A program made the position numbers and the translations under genes. The notes beneath the pieces were generated by a model, which did no database searches, was not told the origin of the DNA, and saw only the letters and a list, made by a program, of their open reading frames with translations. A stretch of DNA of 64,000 nucleotides, taken from Brevundimonas sp. (lineage in GTDB: Bacteria > Pseudomonadota > Alphaproteobacteria > Caulobacterales > Caulobacteraceae). This document shows positions 27,168 through 35,762 of the stretch, in pieces (within the stretch, counting starts at the first letter, position 1; each line of letters begins with the position of its first letter). The stretch covers positions 124,001 to 188,000 of the forward strand of contig NZ_JACESA010000005.1 of the NCBI RefSeq assembly GCF_013912065.1, written 5' to 3'.

Positions 27168-27259
27168 TGGCGGAGACGGAGGGATTCGAACCCTCGGTAC
27201 CCCTTACAGGGTACGACGATTTAGCAAACCGTTGCCTTCAGCCACTCGGCCACGTCTCC
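27168..27259 (-). tRNA. tRNA-Ser (GCU anticodon)
   Basis: A 92-nt class II tRNA including encoded CCA (27168-27170). On the minus strand the acceptor GGAGACG pairs with CGTCTCC. The D arm GTGGCCGAGTGG is canonical, the anticodon arm ACGGT-TTGCTAA-ATCGT gives anticodon GCT, and there is a long variable arm (TACCC / GGGTA) and a T arm GAGGGTTCGAATCCCTC. The long variable arm and GCT anticodon identify serine AGC/AGU decoding. It does not abut any integrase. Confidence 0.97.
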
Positions 27260-27353
27260 AGCGAAGGGCTCGATAGCCGAGCCTGCGGCGTCGTGCAATC
27301 CGGTTCGGCGCAAAGTCCTGTTGTTAACGCGACATAGAGGCGGGGCGTGCAGG

Positions 27354-28880
27354 ATGGCGGCCATTCTGAAATCACGGATCGCCATGCCTGATTGCGCCTC
27401 TCCCCTCGCCGCGACCGAAGTTGCGACGTCGATCGATCGCGCCGCCGGCGCGCGTGGACCGTTCCGGCCCGAAGCCTGGCTGAACGCCCGACAGCGGTCG
27501 GCGGTGCGGCTCGCCGTCTATGGGTTCCGCGCGGCGGATATCGCAGCGGTGGTCGGACTGGCTGTTCTGGCTCTGTGGTCGCTGGGCTCCGTCGATCCCA
27601 GGACGGTGACGGTGGCCGCCGTACTGCCGATGGCGGTGGGGACGGTTACAGCCCTGAGTCTTCTCCGGGGCCTGGGCCTATACCGGTTCGGCCGGGACGG
27701 AGCGCCCCTGATCCACCTCGGCTGCGTGGTCGCGACGGGCTTGCTCGCCACCGGAGCGGCGGGCGTGGTCGGACTGTTGTTTCAGGATCATGGCCTGGGC
27801 GCCGTGATACCCTGGGGTGTGGCGACGACGGCGGCCCTGATGGGATTGCACGGCCTGTGGCTGGGATTGACGACACGCTGGCGGCGACAGGGCATCCTGT
27901 CGCCCAATATCGTGATCGTCGGCGCCGGCCGCAGCGCCGAGGCCCTGATCGAGCGGGCGCTGGAACGGCGCGATCTGAATGTGCTGGGCGTATTCGATGA
28001 CCGTCTGTCGCGCACGCCCGACCACCTGGCCGGGGTGCCGGTTCTGGGTCCGGCCGACGCCCTGCCGAACCACCGGATACTGCCCTATGTCGATCGGGTC
28101 GTCCTGGCCATCGACGCCGAGGCCGGACCGCGCGTTCGCGAACTGACGCGTCGGCTGGAGACCCTGCCCAATCCCTTGACCGTCCTGGTCGGGGCAGAAG
28201 CTGGTCGCGAAGCGGCCATGGCCCGTCTGGCCGAGGCGCCCCTGGCGACGATCGGCGACGGCGGAGCGGCGGACCGGCGCGCCTTTGCCAAACGGATGCA
28301 GGATCTGCTCATCGGCGGCCTGGCCCTGGTCCTCGCCGCCCCGGTCATGGCGGTCATCGCCGTGGCCATCCGACTGGACAGCCCCGGCCCGATCTTCTTC
28401 CGCCAGCGCCGCCACGGGTTCAATCAGGAGGCCGTGGTGGTGTGGAAATTCCGCTCGATGCGCCACGCCGCCGCCGACGCCACCGCCAGCCGCCAGATCA
28501 CCGCCAACGACGACCGTGTCACCCGTGTCGGCCGCTTCATCCGCGCCACCAGCCTGGACGAGCTGCCCCAGATCTTCAATGTCCTGACGGGTGAGATGTC
28601 CCTGGTCGGCCCCCGCCCCCACGCCATCGGCATGAAGACCGGCGAGACGGAATCCGCCCTTCTGGTCGCCGAATACGCCCATCGCCACCGGATCAAACCG
28701 GGCATGACCGGTTGGGCCGCCATCAAGGGATCCCGCGGCCCCGTCGCGACAGAGGCGGAGGTGCGCCGCCGCGTCGCGCTCGACATCGACTATATCCAGC
28801 GCCAGTCCTTCTGGCTGGATCTGTGGATCATCCTGATCACGGTCCCCGTCCTGCTGGGCGATCGGGCGGCGGTCAGGTGA
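27354..28880 (+). CDS. hfsE: Polyprenyl-phosphate sugar-1-phosphate transferase (HfsE-like)
   Basis: A 508-residue initiating transferase that loads the first sugar phosphate onto undecaprenyl phosphate. The N-terminal half has about four membrane helices (residues 45-170) and a nucleotide-binding-like domain (NIVIVGAGRSAEAL). The C-terminal WbaP-type catalytic domain (about 315-508) has KFRSMR, TSLDELPQ with the catalytic Asp-Glu, VGPRP and KPGMTGW. The start is uncertain: ATG at 27354 or 27384, or TTG at 27321. It overlaps the flippase gene by 4 nt (GTGA). The symbol is given from the gene neighbourhood, which matches the Caulobacter holdfast cluster (hfsE, hfsF, glycosyltransferases, hfsB, hfsA, hfsD). 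Confidence 0.85.
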   Translation: MAAILKSRIAMPDCASPLAATEVATSIDRAAGARGPFRPEAWLNARQRSAVRLAVYGFRAADIAAVVGLAVLALWSLGSVDPRTVTVAAVLPMAVGTVTALSLLRGLGLYRFGRDGAPLIHLGCVVATGLLATGAAGVVGLLFQDHGLGAVIPWGVATTAALMGLHGLWLGLTTRWRRQGILSPNIVIVGAGRSAEALIERALERRDLNVLGVFDDRLSRTPDHLAGVPVLGPADALPNHRILPYVDRVVLAIDAEAGPRVRELTRRLETLPNPLTVLVGAEAGREAAMARLAEAPLATIGDGGAADRRAFAKRMQDLLIGGLALVLAAPVMAVIAVAIRLDSPGPIFFRQRRHGFNQEAVVVWKFRSMRHAAADATASRQITANDDRVTRVGRFIRATSLDELPQIFNVLTGEMSLVGPRPHAIGMKTGETESALLVAEYAHRHRIKPGMTGWAAIKGSRGPVATEAEVRRRVALDIDYIQRQSFWLDLWIILITVPVLLGDRAAVR

Positions 28881-30337
28881 GCGAGAAACACATGTTCTGG
28901 CGGGGCGTCTGGGGCTATCTGCCGGCCCAGATCGTCCAGGGCGTGGTCGGCTTCCTGACCATCGTCGTCTTCACCCGCCTGCTCAGCCCTGAGGATTTCG
29001 GCCGCTACGCCCTGGCCTTCTCCGTGACTACCCTGGCCCACACGGCGACCTTCAGCTGGCTGGAGGCGTCGATGGCGCGCTTCTGGGCGGCCGAGCGCAC
29101 TCCCGAAGGCCTGGCGACCCATTTCGCCAGCCTCTATCGCACCTCCTTCGCCCTCATCGCCGTCTTCGTCCCCGTCGCCGCCGTCGCGGTCTGGCTGCTG
29201 CCGCTGACCCCAGCCCTGAAGCTGGCGGTCGGCTTCGGCCTGGCCGGAGCGCCGATCCGCAATCTGGCCAAGCTGGCGCAGGAGCGTTATCGCGCCGCCG
29301 GCGAGGTGTCCAAAGCCGCTTGGGTGGACATGGCCGTGGCCCTGCTGGGTTTCGGCGTCGGCGCCGGATTCGCCCTGGCCGGCGGCGGCGCGGCCTCGCC
29401 GATGCTGGGCCTCATGCTCGCCCCGCTGTTCGTCCTGCCCTTCATCCTTCCCGGCGAACTGCGACGTTCGACCGGCGGTGCCTTGGATCGCCAGAGGTTG
29501 AAGGCCTATGCCGCCTATGGTTATCCGATCGCGGCCTCGCTGACCCTGGCCCTGGTCCTGGCCTCGACCGATCGCTTCCTGCTGGCGGCCTTCATGGATA
29601 CGGGGGCTGTCGGCGCCTATCACGCGGCCTACACTCTGGCGAACCGAACCCTGGACATCCTGTTCATCTGGCTAGGCGCGGCCGGAGCGCCGGCCATGGT
29701 GATGGCGCTGGAGCGCGGCGGGCGCGAGGCTTTGAGAAGAGCGGCGCTGGAGCAGGGCGAGATTCTCATCCTCGTCGGCCTGCCGGCAGCGGTCGGACTG
29801 TCTCTGGTCGCTCGCCCCCTTGCCGAACTGATGATCGGCCTTGATCTGCGCGCCGCCGCGGTCATGGTGACGCCCTGGATCGCCGCCTCGGCCCTGATGT
29901 CCGGCCTGATCGCCTATTATTTCGGGCTGGGCTTCACCCTGGCCCGCAGGACAGGGCTACTCCTGGTCACCATGGCCATTCCGGCGGTCTGCAACATCTT
30001 GCTGAACCTGCTCCTGATCCCGCGGCTGGGAGTGCAGGGCGCCGCCATATCGACGGCTCTCAGCTTCCTGATCGGCTTGATCGCCTGTTTGGTGATCAGC
30101 CGTCGCGCCATCGCCCTGCCCATCCCTTGTGAGGCGCTGATCCGCTGCGGGATCGCCGCAGCCGGCATGACCGGGGTGGTGTCAGCCCTGCCGCCGCTGG
30201 GCGGGCTAATCGAACTGGCGCTGGATGCAAGCGTCGGAGGGATGGTCTATGCGGCGCTGGCCGTGACGCTTAACGCAGCCGGGGTGCGCGACCTGCTGCG
30301 CCGCCTGATCCAGGCTCGACGGAGCGCCCCGGCATGA
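28877..30337 (+). CDS. hfsF: Wzx-type polysaccharide flippase (HfsF-like)
   Basis: A 486-residue, twelve-to-fourteen-helix MOP/MATE-superfamily protein that moves lipid-linked repeat units across the inner membrane. The N-terminus (GYLPAQIVQGVVGFLTIVVF, then TRLLSPEDFGRYALAF) is typical of polysaccharide exporters. The GTG start at 28877 overlaps the stop of the transferase gene, and the glycosyltransferase that follows overlaps it by 4 nt (ATGA), so the genes are translationally chained. It acts with the initiating transferase upstream and the glycosyltransferases downstream. The assignment to holdfast rather than another polysaccharide is by synteny. Confidence 0.85.
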   Translation: MSEKHMFWRGVWGYLPAQIVQGVVGFLTIVVFTRLLSPEDFGRYALAFSVTTLAHTATFSWLEASMARFWAAERTPEGLATHFASLYRTSFALIAVFVPVAAVAVWLLPLTPALKLAVGFGLAGAPIRNLAKLAQERYRAAGEVSKAAWVDMAVALLGFGVGAGFALAGGGAASPMLGLMLAPLFVLPFILPGELRRSTGGALDRQRLKAYAAYGYPIAASLTLALVLASTDRFLLAAFMDTGAVGAYHAAYTLANRTLDILFIWLGAAGAPAMVMALERGGREALRRAALEQGEILILVGLPAAVGLSLVARPLAELMIGLDLRAAAVMVTPWIAASALMSGLIAYYFGLGFTLARRTGLLLVTMAIPAVCNILLNLLLIPRLGVQGAAISTALSFLIGLIACLVISRRAIALPIPCEALIRCGIAAAGMTGVVSALPPLGGLIELALDASVGGMVYAALAVTLNAAGVRDLLRRLIQARRSAPA

Positions 30338-31275
30338 GTTCCTCGCGCGCCGACATTCACGACAATATTGGCTGGGCCGATGCCCGGCCCGTCGTCTCCG
30401 TCCTCATCCCCTTCCTGCGCGACGACCCAGAACCCCTGTTGCGCCAACTGGATACCGAGGCCGCCGCGCTGGCGGGCCGAGTGGAACTGGTCCTGCTGGA
30501 CGACGGCACGGGCGACGCCGCCCTGACCGCCCGGTTGAAGGCGGTGATCGACGCCCTGGCCCTGCCGGCCCGGCTCGTCACCCTGTCCGACAACGAAGGC
30601 CGAGCGCGAGGCCGCAACCGCCTGACCATCGCCGCACGCGGTCACGCCTGGCTGTTTCTCGACAGCGACATGAAGCCGGACGATCCCCGCTTCCTGCAGA
30701 TTTGGGTCGATCTGGCTGGGCGCGACAATCCGGCCGTGGCCTTCGGCGGCTTCTCGCTGAAACAGGCGCCGCGCGACCGCCGCTTCGCCGTTCACCGCGC
30801 CCTGTCTGGCGCCAGCGAATGCGTGCGCGCCGCCCAGCGCGCCAGGACGCCCGAGAAATACGTCTACACCTCCAACCTTCTGGTCCGGCGCGACGTCTTC
30901 GGCTTCGAATCCTTCGACCCCGGCTTCACCGGCTGGGGTTGGGAGGATGTCGAATGGGCCATGCGGGTGTCGCGCCGTTTCGCCGTGGTCCATATCGACA
31001 ATCCAGCCACCCACATGGGCTTGGACACGGTGACGGACCTGGCGCGCAAGTTCGACCAGGGCGCCGCCAACTTCGCCCGCGTCGTCGCCCTTCACCCCCA
31101 GATCGTCCAGACCTATCCCAGCTACAAGGCCGCCCGCGCCCTCAAACGCCTGCCCGCCCTGCCGATGGCCCGCCGCCTGATGAAGGACGCCGCCCTGTCG
31201 CCGCTGTTGCCGACGCGAGTTCGCGCCTTCGCCCTGCGAATGTATCGGGCGGCCGTCTATGCGGACGCGATCTGA
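30334..31275 (+). CDS. Family 2 glycosyltransferase (holdfast-type)
   Basis: A 313-residue GT-A fold transferase. It has the nucleotide-sugar half (VSVLIPFLRDD, VELVLLDDGTG), the metal-binding DSD at residues 110-112 (WLFLDSDMKPDD), and the acceptor half with GWGWEDVEWAMR, the ED motif that supplies the base. No membrane helix is seen. It overlaps the flippase gene before it (ATGA) and the next glycosyltransferase (TGATG). In Caulobacter the equivalent position holds hfsG, but I do not assign the symbol because two related enzymes lie here. It should add a sugar to the lipid-linked repeat unit. Confidence 0.86.
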   Translation: MSSSRADIHDNIGWADARPVVSVLIPFLRDDPEPLLRQLDTEAAALAGRVELVLLDDGTGDAALTARLKAVIDALALPARLVTLSDNEGRARGRNRLTIAARGHAWLFLDSDMKPDDPRFLQIWVDLAGRDNPAVAFGGFSLKQAPRDRRFAVHRALSGASECVRAAQRARTPEKYVYTSNLLVRRDVFGFESFDPGFTGWGWEDVEWAMRVSRRFAVVHIDNPATHMGLDTVTDLARKFDQGAANFARVVALHPQIVQTYPSYKAARALKRLPALPMARRLMKDAALSPLLPTRVRAFALRMYRAAVYADAI

Positions 31276-32204
31276 TGCGGGATGTGGCCGTCGTCATCCC
31301 GACCCTGCGCCGCCCGGTCATGCTGGAGCGGGCCCTGCGGTCGGTCTTCGCCCAGGTCGGGTCGCTGGACCGGGTCGCCGCCGTGGTCGTCGCCGATAAC
31401 GACCCCGACGGATCGGCCGCCGCCCTGGTCGAACGGCTTCGCGCAGAGGCCCCGGTTTCCCTGATCTACGCCCCCGCCCCCGTCCCCGGCGTGGCCACGG
31501 CGCGCAACATCGGCCTCGCCGCGACGGCCGCCCCGTTGATCGCCTTCCTCGACGACGACGAAGCGGCGTCGCCGGGCTGGCTGGCGGCCCTGTTGCAAGC
31601 CCAGGCCCAGACCGGAGCCGACGTCGTGTTCGGGCCGATCCGGGGCCGCGTGCCCGACGGTACGGGCTGGACCACCGCCTATCTCGAACGCTTCTTCGGC
31701 CGCGACGGACCGGCCGAGACCGGTCTGACCGACGAGATCCACGGCTGCGGCAACAGTCTGATGGTGCGCGCGACCGCCCTGCCCGGCCCGGCCCCGTTCG
31801 ACACCGCCATGAATGAGACGGGCGGCGAGGACGACCGCCTGTTCACGGCCCTGCGGGCGCGCGGCGGGCGTTTCGGCTGGGCCGCCGAGGCCTGGGTCGA
31901 CGAGTTCGCGCCGCCGCACCGCGCCACCCTGAGCTACGCCCTGCTGCGCGCCTTCGCCTATGGCCAGAGCCCCAGCCAGATGGCCGCCGACCGTCGCGAC
32001 TGGCTCGGGGTCGTGCGCTGGATGTTGATCGGCGCCGCACAAGCCGGGGTCTGGGGCCTGGTCTCGTTGGGTTTGACCGTCCTGCACCGCCCCGCCCGTG
32101 CGGAAACCCTGGACCGTATGGCGCGGGGCCTGGGCAAGCTGTTCTGGACCAAGGGGTTCGAGCCGAAACTCTATGGCGCGGCGATGCTCCGCAAGCAGGC
32201 TTAA
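31275..32204 (+). CDS. Family 2 glycosyltransferase
   Basis: A 309-residue GT2 enzyme: VAVVIPTLRRP at the start, VVADNDPDG, ARNIGLA, and a DDD metal site at about residues 93-95 (AFLDDDEAASPGW). ETGGEDDRLF supplies the catalytic ED pair. A hydrophobic C-terminal segment (MLIGAAQAGVWGLVSLGLTV, near residue 260) may associate with the membrane. It shares one base with the preceding gene (TGATG) and ends tail-to-tail with hfsB in a TTAA that holds both stop codons. It would add another sugar of the repeat unit. It could be an HfsL- or HfsJ-type enzyme. Confidence 0.86.
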   Translation: MRDVAVVIPTLRRPVMLERALRSVFAQVGSLDRVAAVVVADNDPDGSAAALVERLRAEAPVSLIYAPAPVPGVATARNIGLAATAAPLIAFLDDDEAASPGWLAALLQAQAQTGADVVFGPIRGRVPDGTGWTTAYLERFFGRDGPAETGLTDEIHGCGNSLMVRATALPGPAPFDTAMNETGGEDDRLFTALRARGGRFGWAAEAWVDEFAPPHRATLSYALLRAFAYGQSPSQMAADRRDWLGVVRWMLIGAAQAGVWGLVSLGLTVLHRPARAETLDRMARGLGKLFWTKGFEPKLYGAAMLRKQA

Positions 32205-32902
32205 CCCGCCAATCGACCTAGAAAACTGGGCGGACGATAGGTCGAACGGTTCATAACCACGCCGGCTATTCGTCCGCCGACGGCCTCGATTTCATCGCGC
32301 AGGATCACCGGCTCATGCGCGGCCGTGCTGCCCGCCGCCACGACCAGGACCGTCACGTCCACGAAGGGCGCCAGGATGATGGCCATGTCGTTGCGGTCGG
32401 CCGCCGGGCTGTCGATGACGATGGTGTCCGCGTGCGGCCGCAGGGCGTCCCAGTAACGCGGCTCGCCCACCGCCTCGACCCGATGGCCGGAGCGCAGGGC
32501 CTCCATATGGAACCGCGTGGTCCATAGACGCCCGCCCAGGCAGGGTCGGGCCGTCAACAGACGCGCGGGCAGGATCGGCTTGCCGTCCTTGCCGGTCGGC
32601 GCGGGCGTGACGGCGAAGAAGCTGGAGCCGTCGGGCGAGGCCTGGGCCGGCTTGCCCAACTGACCGAAACGGTCGGGTTCGGCCGCTATGGCCTCCAGTT
32701 GCCCTTGCTGGGCCAGGTCGCCGTCGACCAGCCAGACAGGCTTGCGGGCGCGCACGGCGGCCAGACGCGAAAACTCCCGCGCGACGGTCGAAACGCCTTC
32801 GCCGGTCGCGGCGGAGGCGAACTGGACCACGCGGGCGCGATAGGCCGGCGCCGGTCCCAGCGCCGCCCAGAGGCCGGCCATTTCGGACGTCAGATCGACC
32901 AT
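32201..32902 (-). CDS. hfsB: HfsB-like P-loop protein with degenerate Walker A
   Basis: A 233-residue homologue of the cytoplasmic partner of Wzz-type chain-length proteins (BY-kinase fold). The Walker A position reads SAATGEGVSTVA (residues 30-41), with Val37 where the invariant Lys should be. The later blocks VWLVDGDLAQQG (Walker A') and DTIVIDSPAADRND (Walker B) are kept. No C-terminal tyrosine cluster is present. It therefore probably binds the membrane protein without acting as a normal kinase. It lies 50 nt downstream of the Wzz-like gene and converges with the glycosyltransferase operon, overlapping it by 4 nt. The symbol follows from the hfsA-hfsB arrangement. Confidence 0.82.
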   Translation of the reverse strand: MVDLTSEMAGLWAALGPAPAYRARVVQFASAATGEGVSTVAREFSRLAAVRARKPVWLVDGDLAQQGQLEAIAAEPDRFGQLGKPAQASPDGSSFFAVTPAPTGKDGKPILPARLLTARPCLGGRLWTTRFHMEALRSGHRVEAVGEPRYWDALRPHADTIVIDSPAADRNDMAIILAPFVDVTVLVVAAGSTAAHEPVILRDEIEAVGGRIAGVVMNRSTYRPPSFLGRLAG

Positions 32903-32952
32903 CGAATCGCTACGCGCGCTCCACCACGACCCAGCCTATCACGCGCATGGAC

Positions 32953-34392
32953 CTAGTGCGCCTTCGCCGGGGCCACGGCCAGAACCGGCATGTCCAGCGT
33001 TCGCCGCACCGAGTCCGGCGTCGAGAAGCCGCGCCGTGTGAAAATTCGCAGCAGGCCGATGCACAGGGCGGTGAAGGCCGCGAACAGGAAGACGGCGGCC
33101 AGGGCCGGCGCCTTCAGGCTCTTGCCGGTTGACGGCGGCTGGGCCCGTTCGATGACGGTGACATTGTCGGCGCCGGCGGCCACCAGGGCGTTGTCCGCCC
33201 GGCTCTGGCTCTCGCGCTGCTGGAACTCGCGGATGTTGGCGGTCAGGACCTCGCGGTTGCCGGCCAGGGTCGCGTTCTCGGACTCAAGAGCCGTCAATCG
33301 GGCCTGTCGCGTCCGAATGTCCGTCAACTGACGATCCAGCGCCGACAGCCGTGCAGCCAGAGAATCGCGGTCCGCCTGGGTGTTGATCCGGGTGGTCTCC
33401 AGCTCGGTCCAGACGGGGTTGGGCCCGGTGCGGACCTCCTTGGCCCCGACGGCGGTGCCGGTCGAGACATAGGACTGCAGCCGCGCGATCCGCGCCTCTA
33501 TGTCCTTCACCGGCTGGGCGTCGGCCTGATAGCGCGACAGCAACTGTTCGCGCTCGGTGCGGAGTTGCAGGATCTGGTCCTGGGCGGAAATGTTCAGATC
33601 TTGCTGGAGGGCCACTTCGGCGGGCGTGCCGGCCTGTTGCGCCACCAGGGTGTTCAGTCTCTGGCTGGTCTGGTTCAGCTGGCTCTGCGTCGACATCCTG
33701 TCGGTGAAGACCGTCTGATAGGTCGCCGCCAGGGTCGCCTTGGCGGCGGCGAAATCGCCGATGTCGTTGGTGGTCAGGAACTGCTCATAGGCGCGATCGG
33801 CCTCCTGCAGGTCCCCTTCAAAGGCCAGCCTCTGGGTGGCGATGGCCGGGGTCTTGTCCTGGAAGACCTCGCGGCGATAGGCCAGATACTGCTCGATCAC
33901 GGTGTTCAGTATCCGCGCCGCCCGCTCGGGATCGTCCGCCTCGTAGCTCAGGCGAATGACCGCGCTGCCCGGCGCCGTCCCGACGCCCAGACTGCCGCCG
34001 ATCAGCTTGCGCGCCGCCGCCTCGGCTCTCTCTTTCGAACCGCTCGGCTGTTTGCCCAGAATGGCCGCCGGTCCCAGCGCGTCCACCACCCGCTGGCGCA
34101 CCTGGCCCGAGCTCAGGATCGCGGCTTCCGAATTGGCGACCTCGTCCCCCTGGGGCGCCTGCCCCCGCTCGGCCGTGCCGACCCGCGGCTGATAGACATA
34201 TTCCTGTCCCACCCCGGCGAAGACCGCGCCCTGGGCCGTATAGGTCTTCTTCAGGGTGAAGGCGGCCGCCGCTCCCAGCGCGAAGATGATCAGAAACACG
34301 ATGATCATCAGCACCAGTTCGCGGAATAGCAGCCCGACGACATCCAGCACGCCGTAACGCGGTCGGGTCGTGACATAGGCCGTCGAACGCAT
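32953..34392 (-). CDS. hfsA: Wzz/PCP-type polysaccharide co-polymerase (HfsA-like)
   Basis: A 479-residue inner-membrane protein with two membrane helices, one near residues 25-46 (LVLMIIVFLIIFALGAAAAF) and one near 430-455, bracketing a large periplasmic domain with long coiled-coil helices (about 190-390, rich in Gln/Glu/Arg/Leu heptads). This is the PCP layout that controls chain length and bridges to the outer-membrane export channel. The start is the ATG at 34392; upstream codons to 34464 have no ribosome site. It is followed by hfsB and is divergent from the outer-membrane exporter gene, with a 122-bp promoter gap. Confidence 0.88.
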   Translation of the reverse strand: MRSTAYVTTRPRYGVLDVVGLLFRELVLMIIVFLIIFALGAAAAFTLKKTYTAQGAVFAGVGQEYVYQPRVGTAERGQAPQGDEVANSEAAILSSGQVRQRVVDALGPAAILGKQPSGSKERAEAAARKLIGGSLGVGTAPGSAVIRLSYEADDPERAARILNTVIEQYLAYRREVFQDKTPAIATQRLAFEGDLQEADRAYEQFLTTNDIGDFAAAKATLAATYQTVFTDRMSTQSQLNQTSQRLNTLVAQQAGTPAEVALQQDLNISAQDQILQLRTEREQLLSRYQADAQPVKDIEARIARLQSYVSTGTAVGAKEVRTGPNPVWTELETTRINTQADRDSLAARLSALDRQLTDIRTRQARLTALESENATLAGNREVLTANIREFQQRESQSRADNALVAAGADNVTVIERAQPPSTGKSLKAPALAAVFLFAAFTALCIGLLRIFTRRGFSTPDSVRRTLDMPVLAVAPAKAH

Positions 34393-34514
34393 GGGCGGGG
34401 CGAATCCTGAAACTCTTGCTGGAATCCACCCTTGGCCCACCGGCGTTAACCAGCAGTTACCCATAAGGGGCGAGGCTGGCCCTCAACGCCCTTTTCGTCG
34501 GACAGACCGATTCC

Positions 34515-35276
34515 ATGACCCCAGATCGCCGACTGTTCCTGCTGGCCCTCGGATCGGCCTCAGCCGCCCTGGCAGCGTGCGGCGGCGGCAACGCCGCCCG
34601 GATGCCGCGCCCCTCGGCCGGGGTGCAAAGGGTCGAGACGGCCGGTCGCGGCGACTTCCCGACCATCCCTTTCGCCGACTGGACGGACGAGGAGCCGGAT
34701 TATCTGCTGTATCCGGGCGACGAGATCGAGGTGGCGACGCCCACGGCCACGGAACTGACGCGCACTCTGAAGGTCGGTCCCGACGGTCGCATCGCCCTGC
34801 CCCTGATCGGTCAGGTCATGGCGGCGGATCGCAGTCTGCCGGAGCTGGAGCAAGAGGTTTCCGCGGCCTACGCCTCGCAACTGGTGCGGCCGGTGGTCGA
34901 GGTGACGCTGCGCCAGGCCGGCCCCATCCGGGTCTGGGTCGACGGCGAGGTGCGCACGCCCGGCGTGATCGAGATGACCGGCGACCTCGACGCTCATCAG
35001 GCGATCGTTCAGGCGGGCGGTCTGCTGCCGTCCGGCAAGCCCGAACGCGTTGCGCTGATCCGTCGCGGTCCCGGCGGGTCGCGCATGCTTCGGGTGGTCG
35101 ATCTTCGTCCGCGACGCGGCGAGGTCGTGGCCTTGCGTCGGGGCGACATCATCTTCGTGCCGCGCTCGACCTTGGGCGAACTCGCCGCCTTCTTCACCCA
35201 GGTGCGCGCCGCTCTGCCCATCGGCTTCAGCTATTCGATCAACGGATCGAACGGCAACGGCTACGCGACCTTCTGA
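34515..35276 (+). CDS. hfsD: Polysaccharide export lipoprotein (HfsD/Wza-like)
   Basis: A 253-residue outer-membrane lipoprotein. The lipobox ends at Cys22 (ALAAC). The polysaccharide export domain (YLLYPGDEIEVATPTATELT, then VGPDGRIALPLIGQV) spans about 65-140, and an SLBB-type repeat (RVWVDGEVRTPGVIEM) follows. Such proteins form the octameric channel through which the polymer leaves the cell. It is read divergently from hfsA-hfsB, and the end is 2 nt from a convergent Sel1-like gene. The protein is shorter than E. coli Wza and lacks its C-terminal amphipathic helix by eye, as do other Caulobacterales exporters. Confidence 0.88.
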   Translation: MTPDRRLFLLALGSASAALAACGGGNAARMPRPSAGVQRVETAGRGDFPTIPFADWTDEEPDYLLYPGDEIEVATPTATELTRTLKVGPDGRIALPLIGQVMAADRSLPELEQEVSAAYASQLVRPVVEVTLRQAGPIRVWVDGEVRTPGVIEMTGDLDAHQAIVQAGGLLPSGKPERVALIRRGPGGSRMLRVVDLRPRRGEVVALRRGDIIFVPRSTLGELAAFFTQVRAALPIGFSYSINGSNGNGYATF

Positions 35277-35278
35277 AA

Positions 35279-35590
35279 TCAGGCGGCCAGACGGACCACG
35301 CCCATGTCGATGTAACGACGGGCGGCCTTCTGGGCCTCGGCGATTTCTTCCCGTTCCATCTCCTGGCTCATCTCGCGGCGATAGACGCGCGCCTCGATCG
35401 AGCCCTTCATGGCGGCCAGGTTGAAGATCATATGGGCCGAGACGCGGTCCATCGGGCACCCGCCCGAGCCGGCCGAATACATCATGCCCAGCTTGAACAG
35501 GTCATCGCCCGACATGTCGGTCGTCGGCAGCGGCAGGGTCTCGGCGTCCGAGGCGGCCTGCGGGTCGTGCGCCATTTCTTGCGCGTTCAT
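35279..35590 (-). CDS. Small Sel1-repeat-like protein
   Basis: A 103-residue cytoplasmic protein starting at the ATG at 35590, which has AGGAGA seven bases upstream; the longer frame to 35644 has no such site. Residues 30-85 (LFKLGMMYSAGSGGCPMDRV then AHMIFNLAAMKGSIEA) form one to one and a half Sel1-like (TPR-related) helical repeats, normally a protein-interaction module. It converges with the polysaccharide export gene with a 2-nt gap. No function is known; it resembles small SLR proteins widespread in Caulobacterales. Confidence 0.75.
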   Translation of the reverse strand: MNAQEMAHDPQAASDAETLPLPTTDMSGDDLFKLGMMYSAGSGGCPMDRVSAHMIFNLAAMKGSIEARVYRREMSQEMEREEIAEAQKAARRYIDMGVVRLAA

Positions 35591-35762
35591 CACCGTATCT
35601 CCTGAACGGATGCCGTTCTGGCCCCGTCTCTGATACCGCATCAAATACCGCCGGTTTGAAGTTAAAGTTAACGGCGAAGCGCGTCACAAAAGTTTTCAGT
35701 AAAGCAGAAATGAATACTCCGGCGTTGATTCAGCATTCTGAAATCTCTCGGAAATCTCTTGT

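Noticed and set aside
27168-27259. tRNA-Ser as integration site of the integrase element
   Set aside because: The integrase is 19 kb away and no tRNA-end duplication is seen next to it.
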